NCBI GenBank assembly: GCA_029261165.1
Contig: JAJDBV010000028.1
Coordinates: 1 to 64,000, forward strand
Reading direction: 5' to 3'
Source: Nitrospirota bacterium
Lineage (GTDB): Bacteria; Nitrospirota; Nitrospiria; SBBL01; JAADHI01
Length of the DNA stretch: 64,000 nucleotides
The translations under genes were made by a program, and so were the position numbers. Below the pieces are notes generated by a model. That model had not been told where the DNA came from. It ran no database searches and saw nothing but the letters and a program-made list of their open reading frames with translations. How positions within the stretch are numbered: the stretch's first letter is position 1; every line of letters starts with the position of its first letter. Shown in pieces: positions 19,898 to 29,865 of the stretch.

Positions 19898-19939
19898 GTG
19901 ATCTTCCTGAGGTATCTTAAACGACCACAGGAGGAAAAG

Positions 19940-20238
19940 ATGAAAAGGAAAAGGCGGAATCATTTACCCGGATTTAAAGCCAAAGTCGCACTGGCCGCAA
20001 TTAAAGGCGACAGGACGTTATCGGAGCTTTCAGAGCAATTTGATGTCCACCAGAATCAAATTCAAGACTGGAAAAAACAATTACTCGATCAGGCCGCATC
20101 GGTGTTTGGCAGCAGTCAGGATCGTCAGAAGGCCGATGAATCTCAAAGGCCGATGAATCTCATTTGAAGAACCTGCATGCCAAGATTGGAGAACTGGCAT
20201 TAGAAAATGATTTTTTAGCCAAAGCGCTCGGGCGTTAA
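19940..20238 (+). pseudogene. IS3 orfA, frameshifted by a 17 bp tandem duplication at 20131-20164
   Basis: GGCCGATGAATCTCAAA followed by GGCCGATGAATCTCA; deleting one unit restores KADESHLKNLHAKIGELALENDFLAKALGR*. Confidence 0.85.
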
Positions 20239-20240
20239 GC

Positions 20241-21092
20241 ATGTCTGAGCGCAGAGGGAGAATAGACCGTGAGCATGCCCTTCCCGTTATCCGACAATGT
20301 ACGGCACTTGGTCTCTGTCGGTCCTCGGCTTATAGATCGCCCGGCGAGGTAAATGAGGCTGACATTGAGTTGATGCGAAAGATAGATGTATTGCATCTGC
20401 GACATCCGTTTAAAGGGTCGAGGCGGTTGCGTGATGATCTATGGGATGACTATGGCCTGCAAGTTAATCGGAAAAGGGTTCAGCGATTGATGAGAATCAT
20501 GGGGATACGTGCACTCTACCCAAGGGCCAAAACCACCGGCCCCAACCCTCAGCACAAAGTCTATCCCTATTTGTTGCGGGATTTGGAGATTAAGCAAGTG
20601 AACCAGGTGTGGTGTACTGACATCACGTACATCCCCATGCGCAAGGGCTTTTTGTATCTGGTGGTCATCATGGATTGGCATTCCAGGAAAGTCCTCTCTT
20701 GGCGATTATCCAATAGCCTGGATACTGCGCCTTGTATTGAGGCCCTGGAAGAAGCCATTGCAAAACATGGAACACCAAAGATATTCAACAGTGACCAGGG
20801 CTGCCAATTTACAAGTGATGGCTTTACAGGCGTCCTTAGAGACAACGACATAAAGATCAGCATGGATGGCAAGGGACGTTGGATAGATAATGTGTTTATC
20901 GAGCGGCTCTGGCGGAGCCTGAAATACGAGGAGGTTTACCTCAAAGCCTATGACGCGGTAGCACAGGCAAAAAAGAACATTGGGGTTTGGTTGACGTTTT
21001 ATAATCAAGACAGGCGGCATGCCAGTCTGAATAGAATGACACCCGATCAGGTTTACTATGCGTTGCCATCAGGACTCCCAAAGGCAGCATGA
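20241..21092 (+). CDS. IS3-family transposase OrfB (rve/DDE integrase core)
   Basis: VWCTDITYIPM, FNSDQGCQFTS, IERLWRSLKYEEVYLKAY. Confidence 0.9.
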   Translation: MSERRGRIDREHALPVIRQCTALGLCRSSAYRSPGEVNEADIELMRKIDVLHLRHPFKGSRRLRDDLWDDYGLQVNRKRVQRLMRIMGIRALYPRAKTTGPNPQHKVYPYLLRDLEIKQVNQVWCTDITYIPMRKGFLYLVVIMDWHSRKVLSWRLSNSLDTAPCIEALEEAIAKHGTPKIFNSDQGCQFTSDGFTGVLRDNDIKISMDGKGRWIDNVFIERLWRSLKYEEVYLKAYDAVAQAKKNIGVWLTFYNQDRRHASLNRMTPDQVYYALPSGLPKAA

Positions 21093-21182
21093 AACGGACT
21101 CAGGATTTCACTTATAAAAGATAATTCACTGTGTCAGGTATGGGGTCCACTTCTGTGGTCTCTGGGCACAACTCTTCTGGGG

Positions 21183-21428
21183 ATGGGTAAAGCATCGTTA
21201 GCACTAAAGTATTTAGAAGATGCCTTAGAAAATACAAAAAAAAGAGCCGATGTTAATCAAGACGTACTGGATCTTAGATATTCGGACTTAGCAGAGGCGC
21301 TAAATGTATTGGAAAGGTACAAAGATTCATTAAAAGTTATCCAAGAAGGTCTTAAGAAGTTAAAAGGTTCTAAAAGGAAACACTTGGAAGATTTACGAAA
21401 AAAAACTCTTTTATTGGTTAATGGATAA
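21183..21428 (+). CDS. TPR-like fragment
   Basis: ALKYLEDALENTKK and ALNVLERYKDSLKVIQEGLK helical repeat pattern; abuts the IS. Confidence 0.35.
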   Translation: MGKASLALKYLEDALENTKKRADVNQDVLDLRYSDLAEALNVLERYKDSLKVIQEGLKKLKGSKRKHLEDLRKKTLLLVNG

Positions 21429-21478
21429 ATAGTGGTCAAATCGTTTAGGGACGGATCTTCTATTCTGAAAATGAATGC

Positions 21479-22540
21479 ATGAACGAAGGCAGAGGAAGAA
21501 ATAAACCAAGCCAATATAAGGATTGTATGATTCAAAATGATTACATAAGAAAAATCACCCGGCTGGCGATATATAGTTTGGTTGTCTTGTTCCTAGCTTG
21601 CTCAATCACGGCTCACGCTGCTCCCGCCGAATTTTTCTACGATGCTCAGGGGCGGCTGGTTGGCGTAAAAGACGAAACGGGGAGCATGGCTATTCACCGC
21701 TATGATGCTGTTGGGAACCTGCTTTCCATTGATACCTTTTCGCCGACGGCGGGAAACGTCGGGATCTTTCTGCTGCTGCCCGAAAAAGGCGTAGTGGGAG
21801 AGAACATCGATATCCAGGGGTTTGGCTTCAGCAATGTGACCACCTTGAATACAGTCACCTTCAATGGCACCCCCGCCACCGTCGTCGCTGCAAGCTTTGA
21901 TACCCTCACCGTCACCGTGCCCATTGGCGCGACCACCGGTCCTGTTGTCGTGACCAATGCCACCGGGAGCGCCACCAGTCCTCAGCCTTTCACCATTTCG
22001 AACGTACCCACGATTTCCGGCATCGTCCCCGAAGAAGTGCCCCAGGGAACAAGCAATTTTGTTGTGATTTCCGGAAGCAAGCTGACAAATGTGACCGGGG
22101 TTACCTTCCTGTCCACCGGCCTTTCCGCCATCCTCCGATCAGGGGCCACATCCGAATCGATACCCCTTACCCTGCAAGTGGCTATCACGACCCCGCCCGG
22201 TGATTATGGCTTTTCCTTAACAACGTCCAACGGTACAATACAGAGTGGACTGATTAAGATTGGCGTTCGTAATCCCGTCCCAAGGATTACGATGACCAAT
22301 CCAATCAGCGTGTTTCTCCCGAGACCTCCCGCGCCCACTTCCGGTTCCGGCCCGGCACTCAGCACGGCCTCAGGACCAAGCATATTTTTTCCTATTCCGC
22401 CCAGTCCGGTTTCCCCAACGGGTCCGGCAGCCAGTTCAGTCCCGGGACCCAGTGTTTTTTTCCCACCACTATCTGATCCGGTCTCGCCGTCCGGAAGCAG
22501 TATGAGTATTGCGCCGCCTGAAAGTGTATTAATGCCCTAA
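21479..22540 (+). CDS. Exported YD-repeat/IPT-TIG protein
   Basis: FFYDAQGRLVGVKD...HRYDAVGNLLSI followed by TIG-like repeats. Confidence 0.65.
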   Translation: MNEGRGRNKPSQYKDCMIQNDYIRKITRLAIYSLVVLFLACSITAHAAPAEFFYDAQGRLVGVKDETGSMAIHRYDAVGNLLSIDTFSPTAGNVGIFLLLPEKGVVGENIDIQGFGFSNVTTLNTVTFNGTPATVVAASFDTLTVTVPIGATTGPVVVTNATGSATSPQPFTISNVPTISGIVPEEVPQGTSNFVVISGSKLTNVTGVTFLSTGLSAILRSGATSESIPLTLQVAITTPPGDYGFSLTTSNGTIQSGLIKIGVRNPVPRITMTNPISVFLPRPPAPTSGSGPALSTASGPSIFFPIPPSPVSPTGPAASSVPGPSVFFPPLSDPVSPSGSSMSIAPPESVLMP

Positions 22541-22577
22541 TGGTTTATGTCTTACCAAGTATAGAAAGGAGTAGATC

Positions 22578-23948
22578 ATGAGAATAGAACGAGGAAAACG
22601 ATGGTTTCAAGGAATCTGTTTTATTGTAGTGTCCCTCTGGGCGGCTATAGCGACCGCCCAGACCTACAACAGCGGGAGTACCGGCACCCTTCCCTTAAAC
22701 CCGACTGCCAGTATTACACTGAACCTGCCAGCAGACGGTATCCTTAACTATACCAATGTGACCATACCGGCTGGCATTACTGTGACCTTCAATCAAAACA
22801 CAAACAATACCCCCGTAACCATCCTGGCGACGGGAGATGTGAACATTGCTGGAGTAATCAGTGTCAATGGGGTGAATGGGCGACCAATTTCAGAAACACC
22901 CAATCTTGGAAGCGCTGGAGGTCCGGGAGGGTTTGCCGGAGGATCAGGAGGAACCCGTTCGGCAAATCCTGTCCCTGGAGCGAATGGCCTCGGTCCGGGA
23001 GGCGGTGCACGGGGTATTAATGGTATTTATGGTGCCCCGGTGGGTTTTGATTCTCTCATCCCGCTTTTTGGCGGTTCCGGAGGCGGGGGCGGCGGTACCT
23101 TTCCCGGAAACCCACCCTTCGCAGGAGCCTCCGGAGGCGGCGGAGGGGGTGCCATCGCCATCGTGTCCTCAACCCGAATCGTATTAACCGGATCCGTAAC
23201 CGCCAACGGTGGAGACGGCGGGCCCAGAGGTGCATTTATTACCTGTGATTTGAGTGGCGGCGCAGGGTCGGGGGGTGCGATCCGCTTGGTTGCCCCGGAA
23301 ATAACCGGGACCGGTTCCTTGGCTGCTGTAAATGGGAATTTTGGATGTTCTGCTACTTCCACTTCTTCCGGAATCGTCCGACTGGAAGCCTTCAATCTCA
23401 CCTACACCGGTGCCAGCACCCCAATGTATAATACATCGGCTTCTCCCGGACCCGTGACAGCAGCAAGCACACCCCCTTTAATCAACCTGCCGACCCTGTC
23501 AATCACATCGGTGGGCGGGATCGCCTCCTCGGCAAACCCTACCGGATCGTACACGAGTGCAGACATCTCCCTTCCGGCAACAGCGGTCAACCCCGTTCCG
23601 GTGAACCTTACCGCCACAAACACCCCTGTCGGGACAGTCTTTACGGTGAGACTCATCCCTCAGTTTGCTCCTAAAGTAGACGTCACTAGCGCCCCCTCAA
23701 CCGGCACCTTTTCGAGTTCGACCACCACATCCAACGTGAGCTTTCCCGTCGGTCAGGTCAGTCTTATAAACGCCTTTGCGAGTTTTACCCTGACAGCACA
23801 GGTTGCAAGCCTCTACCCCCTGATTGACGGCGAACCGGTCGAGCGCATCATGCTGGCCGCCAACTACGGTGGTCCTTCGACGGTCACACTCATTACAAAA
23901 TCGGGGAAAAAGGTCACAGCAGACCAATTGTTGAGAGGGGGCCGATAG
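22578..23948 (+). CDS. Exported glycine-rich surface protein
   Basis: Signal peptide-like N terminus; GGSGGGGGGTFPGNPPFAGASGGGGGG. Confidence 0.6.
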   Translation: MRIERGKRWFQGICFIVVSLWAAIATAQTYNSGSTGTLPLNPTASITLNLPADGILNYTNVTIPAGITVTFNQNTNNTPVTILATGDVNIAGVISVNGVNGRPISETPNLGSAGGPGGFAGGSGGTRSANPVPGANGLGPGGGARGINGIYGAPVGFDSLIPLFGGSGGGGGGTFPGNPPFAGASGGGGGGAIAIVSSTRIVLTGSVTANGGDGGPRGAFITCDLSGGAGSGGAIRLVAPEITGTGSLAAVNGNFGCSATSTSSGIVRLEAFNLTYTGASTPMYNTSASPGPVTAASTPPLINLPTLSITSVGGIASSANPTGSYTSADISLPATAVNPVPVNLTATNTPVGTVFTVRLIPQFAPKVDVTSAPSTGTFSSSTTTSNVSFPVGQVSLINAFASFTLTAQVASLYPLIDGEPVERIMLAANYGGPSTVTLITKSGKKVTADQLLRGGR

Positions 23949-23990
23949 GAAGGGACAGAAGAATTTAGACTAATCTTTGTTGACTAACTT

Positions 23991-24024
23991 TAAGGGCGGG
24001 ACGAAAGTCTCGCCCTTTCTTATT
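23991..24024 (+). terminator. Rho-independent terminator-like hairpin (AAGGGCGGGACGAAAGTCTCGCCCTTTCTT)
   Basis: Stem-loop with GAAA loop downstream of 22578-23948. Confidence 0.65.
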
Positions 24025-24129
24025 TCCTCTAGTTTTGATACATAAGGACTTCTTTCCAGTAAATTCGGACGGGTAGGGGAGCAGCGAATTCATATGATCG
24101 CAACACATAACCCAATAACGAACCCAGCC

Positions 24130-24460
24130 ATGAAGACCATTCAGGAAACATTAACGGGAATTGTGAATCGGGTGACCTACCATAACCCCGAAAGCGGCTG
24201 GTCCGTCTTGCGTGTCCAGCCTTTCAATCGCCCGGAAGGGCAGGAGACCGTTACCGTTCATCAAACCAAAGTCTTTGCCGGGGCCACGATGGAATTTCGT
24301 GGGGCCTGAACAATCAGTCCCAAATATGGTCGGCAGTTTAAAGCAATCGAAGCCATCGAGGATGGGTCTCGCGAAGCCAAAAACCGGCCACAGCAGCGTC
24401 ACTGGAGAAATACCTCGGATCAGGCATGATCAAAAGTATTGGCCCGGCCATAAAATTACT
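24130..24460 (+). pseudogene. recD2: Decayed RecD2-type helicase N terminus
   Basis: ETLTGIVNRVTYHNPESGWSVLRVQP...EFRGA*TISPKYGRQFKAIEAIE then, in another frame, LEKYLGSGMIKSIGP. Confidence 0.75.
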
Positions 24461-25158
24461 GAAAGAAGACCACAGATAAAAATAAACCCACGTAAAACAA
24501 CCCAAAAACCCCTTACAACCACGCCCTGGCGGGCCGCATTCGCGGTGTTTGTAAGATATCGGGGTTAATATCATTTCCCTTCAATAGAATCAAAGACTTA
24601 GGCCATATTTCAGTGCAGGCATATGTGCGGAACTCGCGTGAAAATAGATGCCTTCGGCGTCCTTCGGACATCATTTCCACGCTTCGCACGGCTGTTTAGC
24701 TGATGAATCACCGCTAAATCAACCTGCTCAGCGCTCGTTCCGCAAGCGGAAAGGTTGTGTAACACATTGAATATATTGGTAAATATCTTTTAGATTCCAC
24801 TGGAAACCCGTATTCCTGTAAACCTTAATATTCTGGAACCCCTCCCTTACACGGAAAAGCTTTAGGTCTATGGTTTGTTAAGATGACTATTTTGAGGTTC
24901 CGCCAGGTGATTACAAAAAAATCACACGAGTTATCATAAAAGATTGATAACATTGACAAATTCTAGATAGATTTCCGTCGGAAACCTATTAGACATTAAT
25001 TCAGATATGATCATAAAGGATGTATTATTTATTAAACAAAAATAAGAGCTTTTTTGACCCGGGAAAAAAGGCTTCCAAAGCATCGGCCTGGAGAAGTTTA
25101 GGCGCTGTAAATTTTTTTCAATAAACCTTAAAATAGTGCTTGCAATGCAATTATTAAT

Positions 25159-25818
25159 GTGATAAATACCTCAGCTATGAAATTTAAGAAGGCCAACCCG
25201 AAAACAAGAAAGCTCCTCAAGATTTCAAATTCCGACCGGAAATTCCGCCTACTTCAAGCGGATCGAGCCTTCCTTCGTGACCTCTCCCGGCTTCACATTC
25301 TTTCGGAAAATCTTGCGGGGGCAAATCATTATCAGCATTTGAAAGGCGGGGCGACACGTTCGTTACGCCGTCTGGAAAGTGCAGGGATCATTCTCAGGGA
25401 AAAACGATATATACCGGGAAGGGGTATAGATTACGTCTGTCAATTTTCAAGTCAGGAGATGGCACGTGCCTGGGGAGGGCGTCTTCCGGCGACAGGCGCA
25501 AGGCGGAATGAATTCCATGAACTGATCACGTCGGAGTTGTACTACAAAACAGGAAGGCCTAAGGATTTCCGATTGGCGGATCAATTAACGCTTTCAGAAG
25601 TTAAAGCCTTTCATGGGCATCGGCCAGACGCGGTCTTTACCGATTCTGAAACAGGTCAACCCGTCGCAGTTGAGGCGGACAGCGGCCATTACAATAAAAA
25701 GCAGATCATGACGAAACTTTCACGGTGGAGAGGCTACCGTCAGGTCTGGGGCCAGCCCGAAAGGGTTTCCGCCCATGTACCGACGAGCGCAAATGTCTAC
25801 GTGCATGTTTTGAGCTAA
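25159..25818 (+). CDS. Replication-relaxation family-like winged-helix plasmid protein
   Basis: N-terminal wHTH and RPDAVF...VEADSG layout, as in PF13814-like proteins. Confidence 0.5.
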   Translation: MINTSAMKFKKANPKTRKLLKISNSDRKFRLLQADRAFLRDLSRLHILSENLAGANHYQHLKGGATRSLRRLESAGIILREKRYIPGRGIDYVCQFSSQEMARAWGGRLPATGARRNEFHELITSELYYKTGRPKDFRLADQLTLSEVKAFHGHRPDAVFTDSETGQPVAVEADSGHYNKKQIMTKLSRWRGYRQVWGQPERVSAHVPTSANVYVHVLS

Positions 25819-25844
25819 TCAGGAAGGGATGAGAAGGAGGGATT

Positions 25845-26696
25845 ATGAAACTTGAAGATAAAATTGCAGAACGACGGCAAGAGGCAGAAGGGAAGGGGAG
25901 AGGGACGAAAAAAGCGAAGGTGATAAAAAAAGAAGCCGAAGCGCCGGCCGGGCAGGAAAAAAAGCTTGTAACCGTGGCAGATGAGAAGGCCTTTATTATT
26001 CCCATTGACCAGATAGAGGTCCAGACTCAAGCGAGAAAGACATTTTTTGACTTGGAAGGGCTTGCCAAGACGATCAATGAACGAGGTCAGCTTCAGCCGA
26101 TTGTTCTCAAAAAGATCGAAGATGAAAAATATCTATTGGTTGATGGAGAGCGGCGCTTGCGTGCCATCCGAGAGATATTGAAGCAAAAAACAATTCGCGC
26201 CGTTTTGCAGGATGTTGAACTCGACGGGTCTGAACTCCGGCTGACCCAGCTGATTGCAAATCGGCAAAGGGACGACTATCCGCCTATGGAACTTGCCGAG
26301 GAATTGAAAGGTTTAAAAGATAAATACAACTTTACCGATTCTGACCTGGCAGATCGGCTTGGCATGAATAAGTCATGGATATATAAACAGCGTTCTCTTG
26401 CTGACGCGCCTCCCGAGATTAAAGATAAAATCCGTAGTGGAAGCCTCGCCGCAACGACATATCTAAACAATAAAATTGCGATGCACGAGAAACGCAGCCG
26501 GAAAGTGTTTTTGAAGCTGCCCTACGATGACGCGGTAAACCTTGCGAAGCTTCTACAAAAGCTGTCAGAGCATATGGACGATACAGCAACAATAGATGTT
26601 GGGGAAAAACCGAGGAAAAAAGAACTGCTTTCTATTCTGACGCAACGCGCAGTCGATTTGCTGGCCCAAATGAGTGAGGAAGAAAAGGATCAATAA
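25845..26696 (+). CDS. Second ParB/KorB-like protein
   Basis: QTQARKTFFDLEGLAKTINERGQLQPIVL, LVDGERRLRAIRE, HTH DLADRLGMNKSWIYKQ. Confidence 0.85.
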   Translation: MKLEDKIAERRQEAEGKGRGTKKAKVIKKEAEAPAGQEKKLVTVADEKAFIIPIDQIEVQTQARKTFFDLEGLAKTINERGQLQPIVLKKIEDEKYLLVDGERRLRAIREILKQKTIRAVLQDVELDGSELRLTQLIANRQRDDYPPMELAEELKGLKDKYNFTDSDLADRLGMNKSWIYKQRSLADAPPEIKDKIRSGSLAATTYLNNKIAMHEKRSRKVFLKLPYDDAVNLAKLLQKLSEHMDDTATIDVGEKPRKKELLSILTQRAVDLLAQMSEEEKDQ

Positions 26697-27350
26697 ATGA
26701 GATTGGCCTGTTTGAGTCCCGCACAGCAGACGGTATTAGAAAGCTTTAAGCGCTTGGGCTATGCGACTTTGAATCAAGTTCAATACTGGTCTGAAAATAC
26801 TTTGGCACATGTTTGGAGGTCATTGGTTTATCTTCAGTCCGGAGGACTAGTGGAGTGTGAGAAACAGGTCCGACCCCATGTCTGGAAATTGTCCCGGATG
26901 GGGTCTCGTTTAGTTGGTCAGCCCTTGCCTTCAGGTTTTCGGCAATCATCCTGGTCTGTGATGGCCCACATCTGCCATCGAAATCAGGTTGAAATATTCC
27001 TAAGGGAAAGCCTATCCGGTTTCCAGTTTCTAAAAAAGACCGCCTTGCTTCGTCTGGGATTAAATCCCTCTCATGGAGAACATGCCGGGAAACAAGAAGG
27101 AAAGATCCTGTTTATTCTCCTTGATGATTTCCTCATGGGTTCAGATCGGATCACAAGGGTATTGTCCCGAGCACATAAGAAAAATCCGAAATATTGCAAG
27201 CTCAACAGATCGGTCAACTGGAGCATGGTTCTCAATGACTACCTGGTTGTTACCACCGACCGATACCAACAGACAAAGCACGAACGATGGATAAATAAAA
27301 AAAACATCAAGGCTGAGCTGATCTATCTTCCGCCTTTGTGGGCCTACTAA
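26697..27350 (+). CDS. Winged-helix plasmid protein, possibly replication-relaxation-like
   Basis: N-terminal wHTH-like segment; within the transfer gene cluster. Confidence 0.4.
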   Translation: MRLACLSPAQQTVLESFKRLGYATLNQVQYWSENTLAHVWRSLVYLQSGGLVECEKQVRPHVWKLSRMGSRLVGQPLPSGFRQSSWSVMAHICHRNQVEIFLRESLSGFQFLKKTALLRLGLNPSHGEHAGKQEGKILFILLDDFLMGSDRITRVLSRAHKKNPKYCKLNRSVNWSMVLNDYLVVTTDRYQQTKHERWINKKNIKAELIYLPPLWAY

Positions 27351-27390
27351 GAATTACGCCGGGATTCCGGCGTTTAATAAAGGAAAAACA

Positions 27391-28980
27391 ATGAAACAGA
27401 TCTTGATGATGATGGTGTCTGTTCTTATCCTGGACCTGGTGATCGCAGCTTCTTTTTTTGACCTGTCCTGGCGGGTTTCTGGACTTTCGCTCTTTATTTT
27501 CACCGTTTCATTTATTCTCTTAAAACCTCGAAAAAGGAAGGCCACGGAGACCGAGGGCTGGATCTTAGGTGAAGCCCAGGAGTTAACTGATCCCAACCAT
27601 CCTGTTTATGTCAAGAAAGCCGTGATCTGTCAGAAGGTCTTGAATTTCGGAGTCCTCGGTATCGGGGCGCAGGGGACCGGAAAAACCGAGTCCGTTATCC
27701 TGGGACAATTAAAAGCCGTGAAAGGATACTCTCCGAACTCCGGTTTTACCCTCTTTGACGGCAAGGGCGATATCGACACCTATAAAAAATTTGTCGCGAT
27801 GGAGGAGAGGCCCGACTTTTTCTTCTCCAGCGAACTTCCCGGTTCTGATTCGATCAATATCCTGTCGGGACAGGTTTCCGATGTCATCGACCGCCTGACC
27901 ACCTTATTGATCGGGGAGACAAGCACAACCAGTTTTTATGCGGATGATCAGCGTGCCGTCCTTTCCCGTATTGTCCCGCTTCTTTTGAATATCGGAATCC
28001 CGGTCAACTTGCGCGACCTTTATGTCGTACTGACCGTGGACGAAGCAGGGGAAGAGTTGCTTAAAATATCCCGTCGCCGGGGCCTAGATGCGTCCGTTAT
28101 TCAATTTGCCGAGACCTGGTTTAATCAAGCGACAAAGACACGGCTGAAAAACATATCGGGCCTCTTGAACCGACTCATGATCTTTATCACCGGGCCGAAT
28201 TCAGACCGGCTCAATTGTTACGCGCCGGATATCTCCATTCATGAGATTGTCGAAACGGGTCAGACCTTTTACGCCCATTTGCCCTTAACGGAATTTTCCA
28301 AAGACGTGGCTGTTGCGATCATCAGCATGTTTGAAGTGGAAGCCCGAAAACGACAACTGGCCGGAAACGAAGGGGTTTATGTTTTTCCGCTTTTTTTTGA
28401 CGATTGGAGCGGATTTTTCCACGCAGGATTTGCGCCCTTTTCGGCGCGGTGCCGATCTGCCGCCATGCCCCTGTCTTTTGGTTTCCAATCCAAGGCGCAC
28501 TTGGACGCCGTGAGTCATACCTATTTAGATGCCCTGGACGATACCATCACCACAAAAATCATCATGCGCATCCAGGGCAGCGGTACAGCCAACTATGTGC
28601 GGAAACTGCTCTGTGAATATGAGACGCCTGAAATCTCACAATCGGATTCTATTATTAAAGGGGAAACAATGTTTATGACAAAACAAGACCGGATTGACCC
28701 CAGAGCATTACGGGAACTTAATCCGGGAGAAGCTTTTGTTTCAACACTGGTTGAAGAAGGCGGAAAGACCAAAAACCCCTTGTGGCGGGTTCAATTAACC
28801 CGACCGGATTTCACAGGCTGGGAAAAAATATCACTCCCGTCTGCCAGAGAACATGAAGAAGGGGAAGGCCTGAATTTCTGGAAGAAATACATGGGCAATG
28901 AAGACTCAAAAATCCTTCAAGGCTTAATTGCAGAGATTACCGAAGCCCAGGCAGAAACACAAAGGGAGGTCACATGCTGA
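27391..28980 (+). CDS. Type IV coupling protein (VirD4/TraD/TraG-like ATPase)
   Basis: Walker A GAQGTGKTES; FDGKGDIDTYKKF; N-terminal TM segments. Confidence 0.8.
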   Translation: MKQILMMMVSVLILDLVIAASFFDLSWRVSGLSLFIFTVSFILLKPRKRKATETEGWILGEAQELTDPNHPVYVKKAVICQKVLNFGVLGIGAQGTGKTESVILGQLKAVKGYSPNSGFTLFDGKGDIDTYKKFVAMEERPDFFFSSELPGSDSINILSGQVSDVIDRLTTLLIGETSTTSFYADDQRAVLSRIVPLLLNIGIPVNLRDLYVVLTVDEAGEELLKISRRRGLDASVIQFAETWFNQATKTRLKNISGLLNRLMIFITGPNSDRLNCYAPDISIHEIVETGQTFYAHLPLTEFSKDVAVAIISMFEVEARKRQLAGNEGVYVFPLFFDDWSGFFHAGFAPFSARCRSAAMPLSFGFQSKAHLDAVSHTYLDALDDTITTKIIMRIQGSGTANYVRKLLCEYETPEISQSDSIIKGETMFMTKQDRIDPRALRELNPGEAFVSTLVEEGGKTKNPLWRVQLTRPDFTGWEKISLPSAREHEEGEGLNFWKKYMGNEDSKILQGLIAEITEAQAETQREVTC

Positions 28981-29330
28981 CCTGGATTCGCTTATGGCCT
29001 GTTTTTGTCTTTCCGGTACTCGGCCTCAACCTGATTGGTTTCTTCCCGACCGGTGGCTATCAAGGCCAATATTATGGCGGAGGTCCGGTTCGGGAATGGG
29101 CGGTAAATACCTTTTTACTGCCTCTTCTTTCTGTACCGCAGGCCGAGAAGGTCGTCGCTTGGTTCTCCCAGGCGACGGTTATGGAAGAATGTTTTTTATA
29201 CGGGATCATTGCATTGAATCTGAACGTTTTTCTAATGCCTGTCTTTTATGGTCTTGGAAATATGATCATAAAAATAAACAACTGGATATCCATCAAGGAA
29301 CTACAACTCAAAAGAAGCGCCGCAAGGTAA
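28974..29330 (+). CDS. Small membrane protein in transfer operon
   Basis: Hydrophobic segments; ATGCTGA overlap with coupling protein gene. Confidence 0.45.
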   Translation: MLTWIRLWPVFVFPVLGLNLIGFFPTGGYQGQYYGGGPVREWAVNTFLLPLLSVPQAEKVVAWFSQATVMEECFLYGIIALNLNVFLMPVFYGLGNMIIKINNWISIKELQLKRSAAR

Positions 29331-29337
29331 AATAATT

Positions 29338-29446
29338 GAAGAACCCCGCCGCAGAGCGGCGAGGATTCTCCGACCCGAAAGGAGGAGTACTTTATTTATA
29401 TTCGCTCTCTAACCCCGCCCTAGAAGGGCGAGGAATGCGCTCGCTA
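29338..29446. repeat. Two G/C hairpins upstream of pilin gene (CCCGCCGCAGAGCGGCGAGG; CCCCGCCCTAGAAGGGCGAGG)
   Basis: Read directly; related hairpins near 268, 4405 and 52039. Confidence 0.6.
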
Positions 29447-29500
29447 TGCGTGTTTAACCGGAATCCTTTAGGGGATTCCATAAAAAAGGAGAAAAAGACA

Positions 29501-29851
29501 ATGAAAAAACATATCTTCTCAGGTATCTTTGCCCTCACGCTTTTATTGACTGCCGTCGCGGTTCCGGTCTCCGTTCCTGTGTTTCAAACGGAAGCTCACG
29601 CCCAGGCGAAACTCCCGACATATATCAAGGGCGGCGGAAATGTAAAAACCCGCATGATGGCAAAAGGGAAAACCGCGACGGAACTCATCTCGCTTTTGGC
29701 CGTGATGCTCGGCACCGCCGCCGTGATTGTCGGCGGCATAAAGCTGGGCATGAACAACAAGCAGGGCGGGAAGGAACTTATTATCGGCGGGGTCTCCTGT
29801 CTGTTGATTGTCGGGATGGCCTATGGTGTCGCCAATCTGGTTGTCAAATAA
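29501..29851 (+). CDS. virB2-like: VirB2-like pilin
   Basis: Signal peptide and two hydrophobic segments; ATG at 29501 follows an AAGGAG-like RBS. Confidence 0.65.
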   Translation: MKKHIFSGIFALTLLLTAVAVPVSVPVFQTEAHAQAKLPTYIKGGGNVKTRMMAKGKTATELISLLAVMLGTAAVIVGGIKLGMNNKQGGKELIIGGVSCLLIVGMAYGVANLVVK

Positions 29852-29865
29852 GAAGGGAAAGTGCC

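Larger units (their letters stand above)
19861..21157 (+). mobile_element. IS3-family insertion sequence
   Basis: orfA- and orfB-like ORFs between inverted repeats CACAGAAGTGGACCCC (19861-19876) and its complement (21142-21157). Confidence 0.8.

Noticed and set aside
19861-21157. Target-site duplication of the IS3-family element
   Set aside because: Flanks CTATGATCT and GTCTCTGGG do not show a convincing short direct repeat.
24570-25150. oriT
   Set aside because: Intergenic and next to transfer genes, but I could not identify a nic site or convincing inverted repeats; mentioned only as a candidate region.
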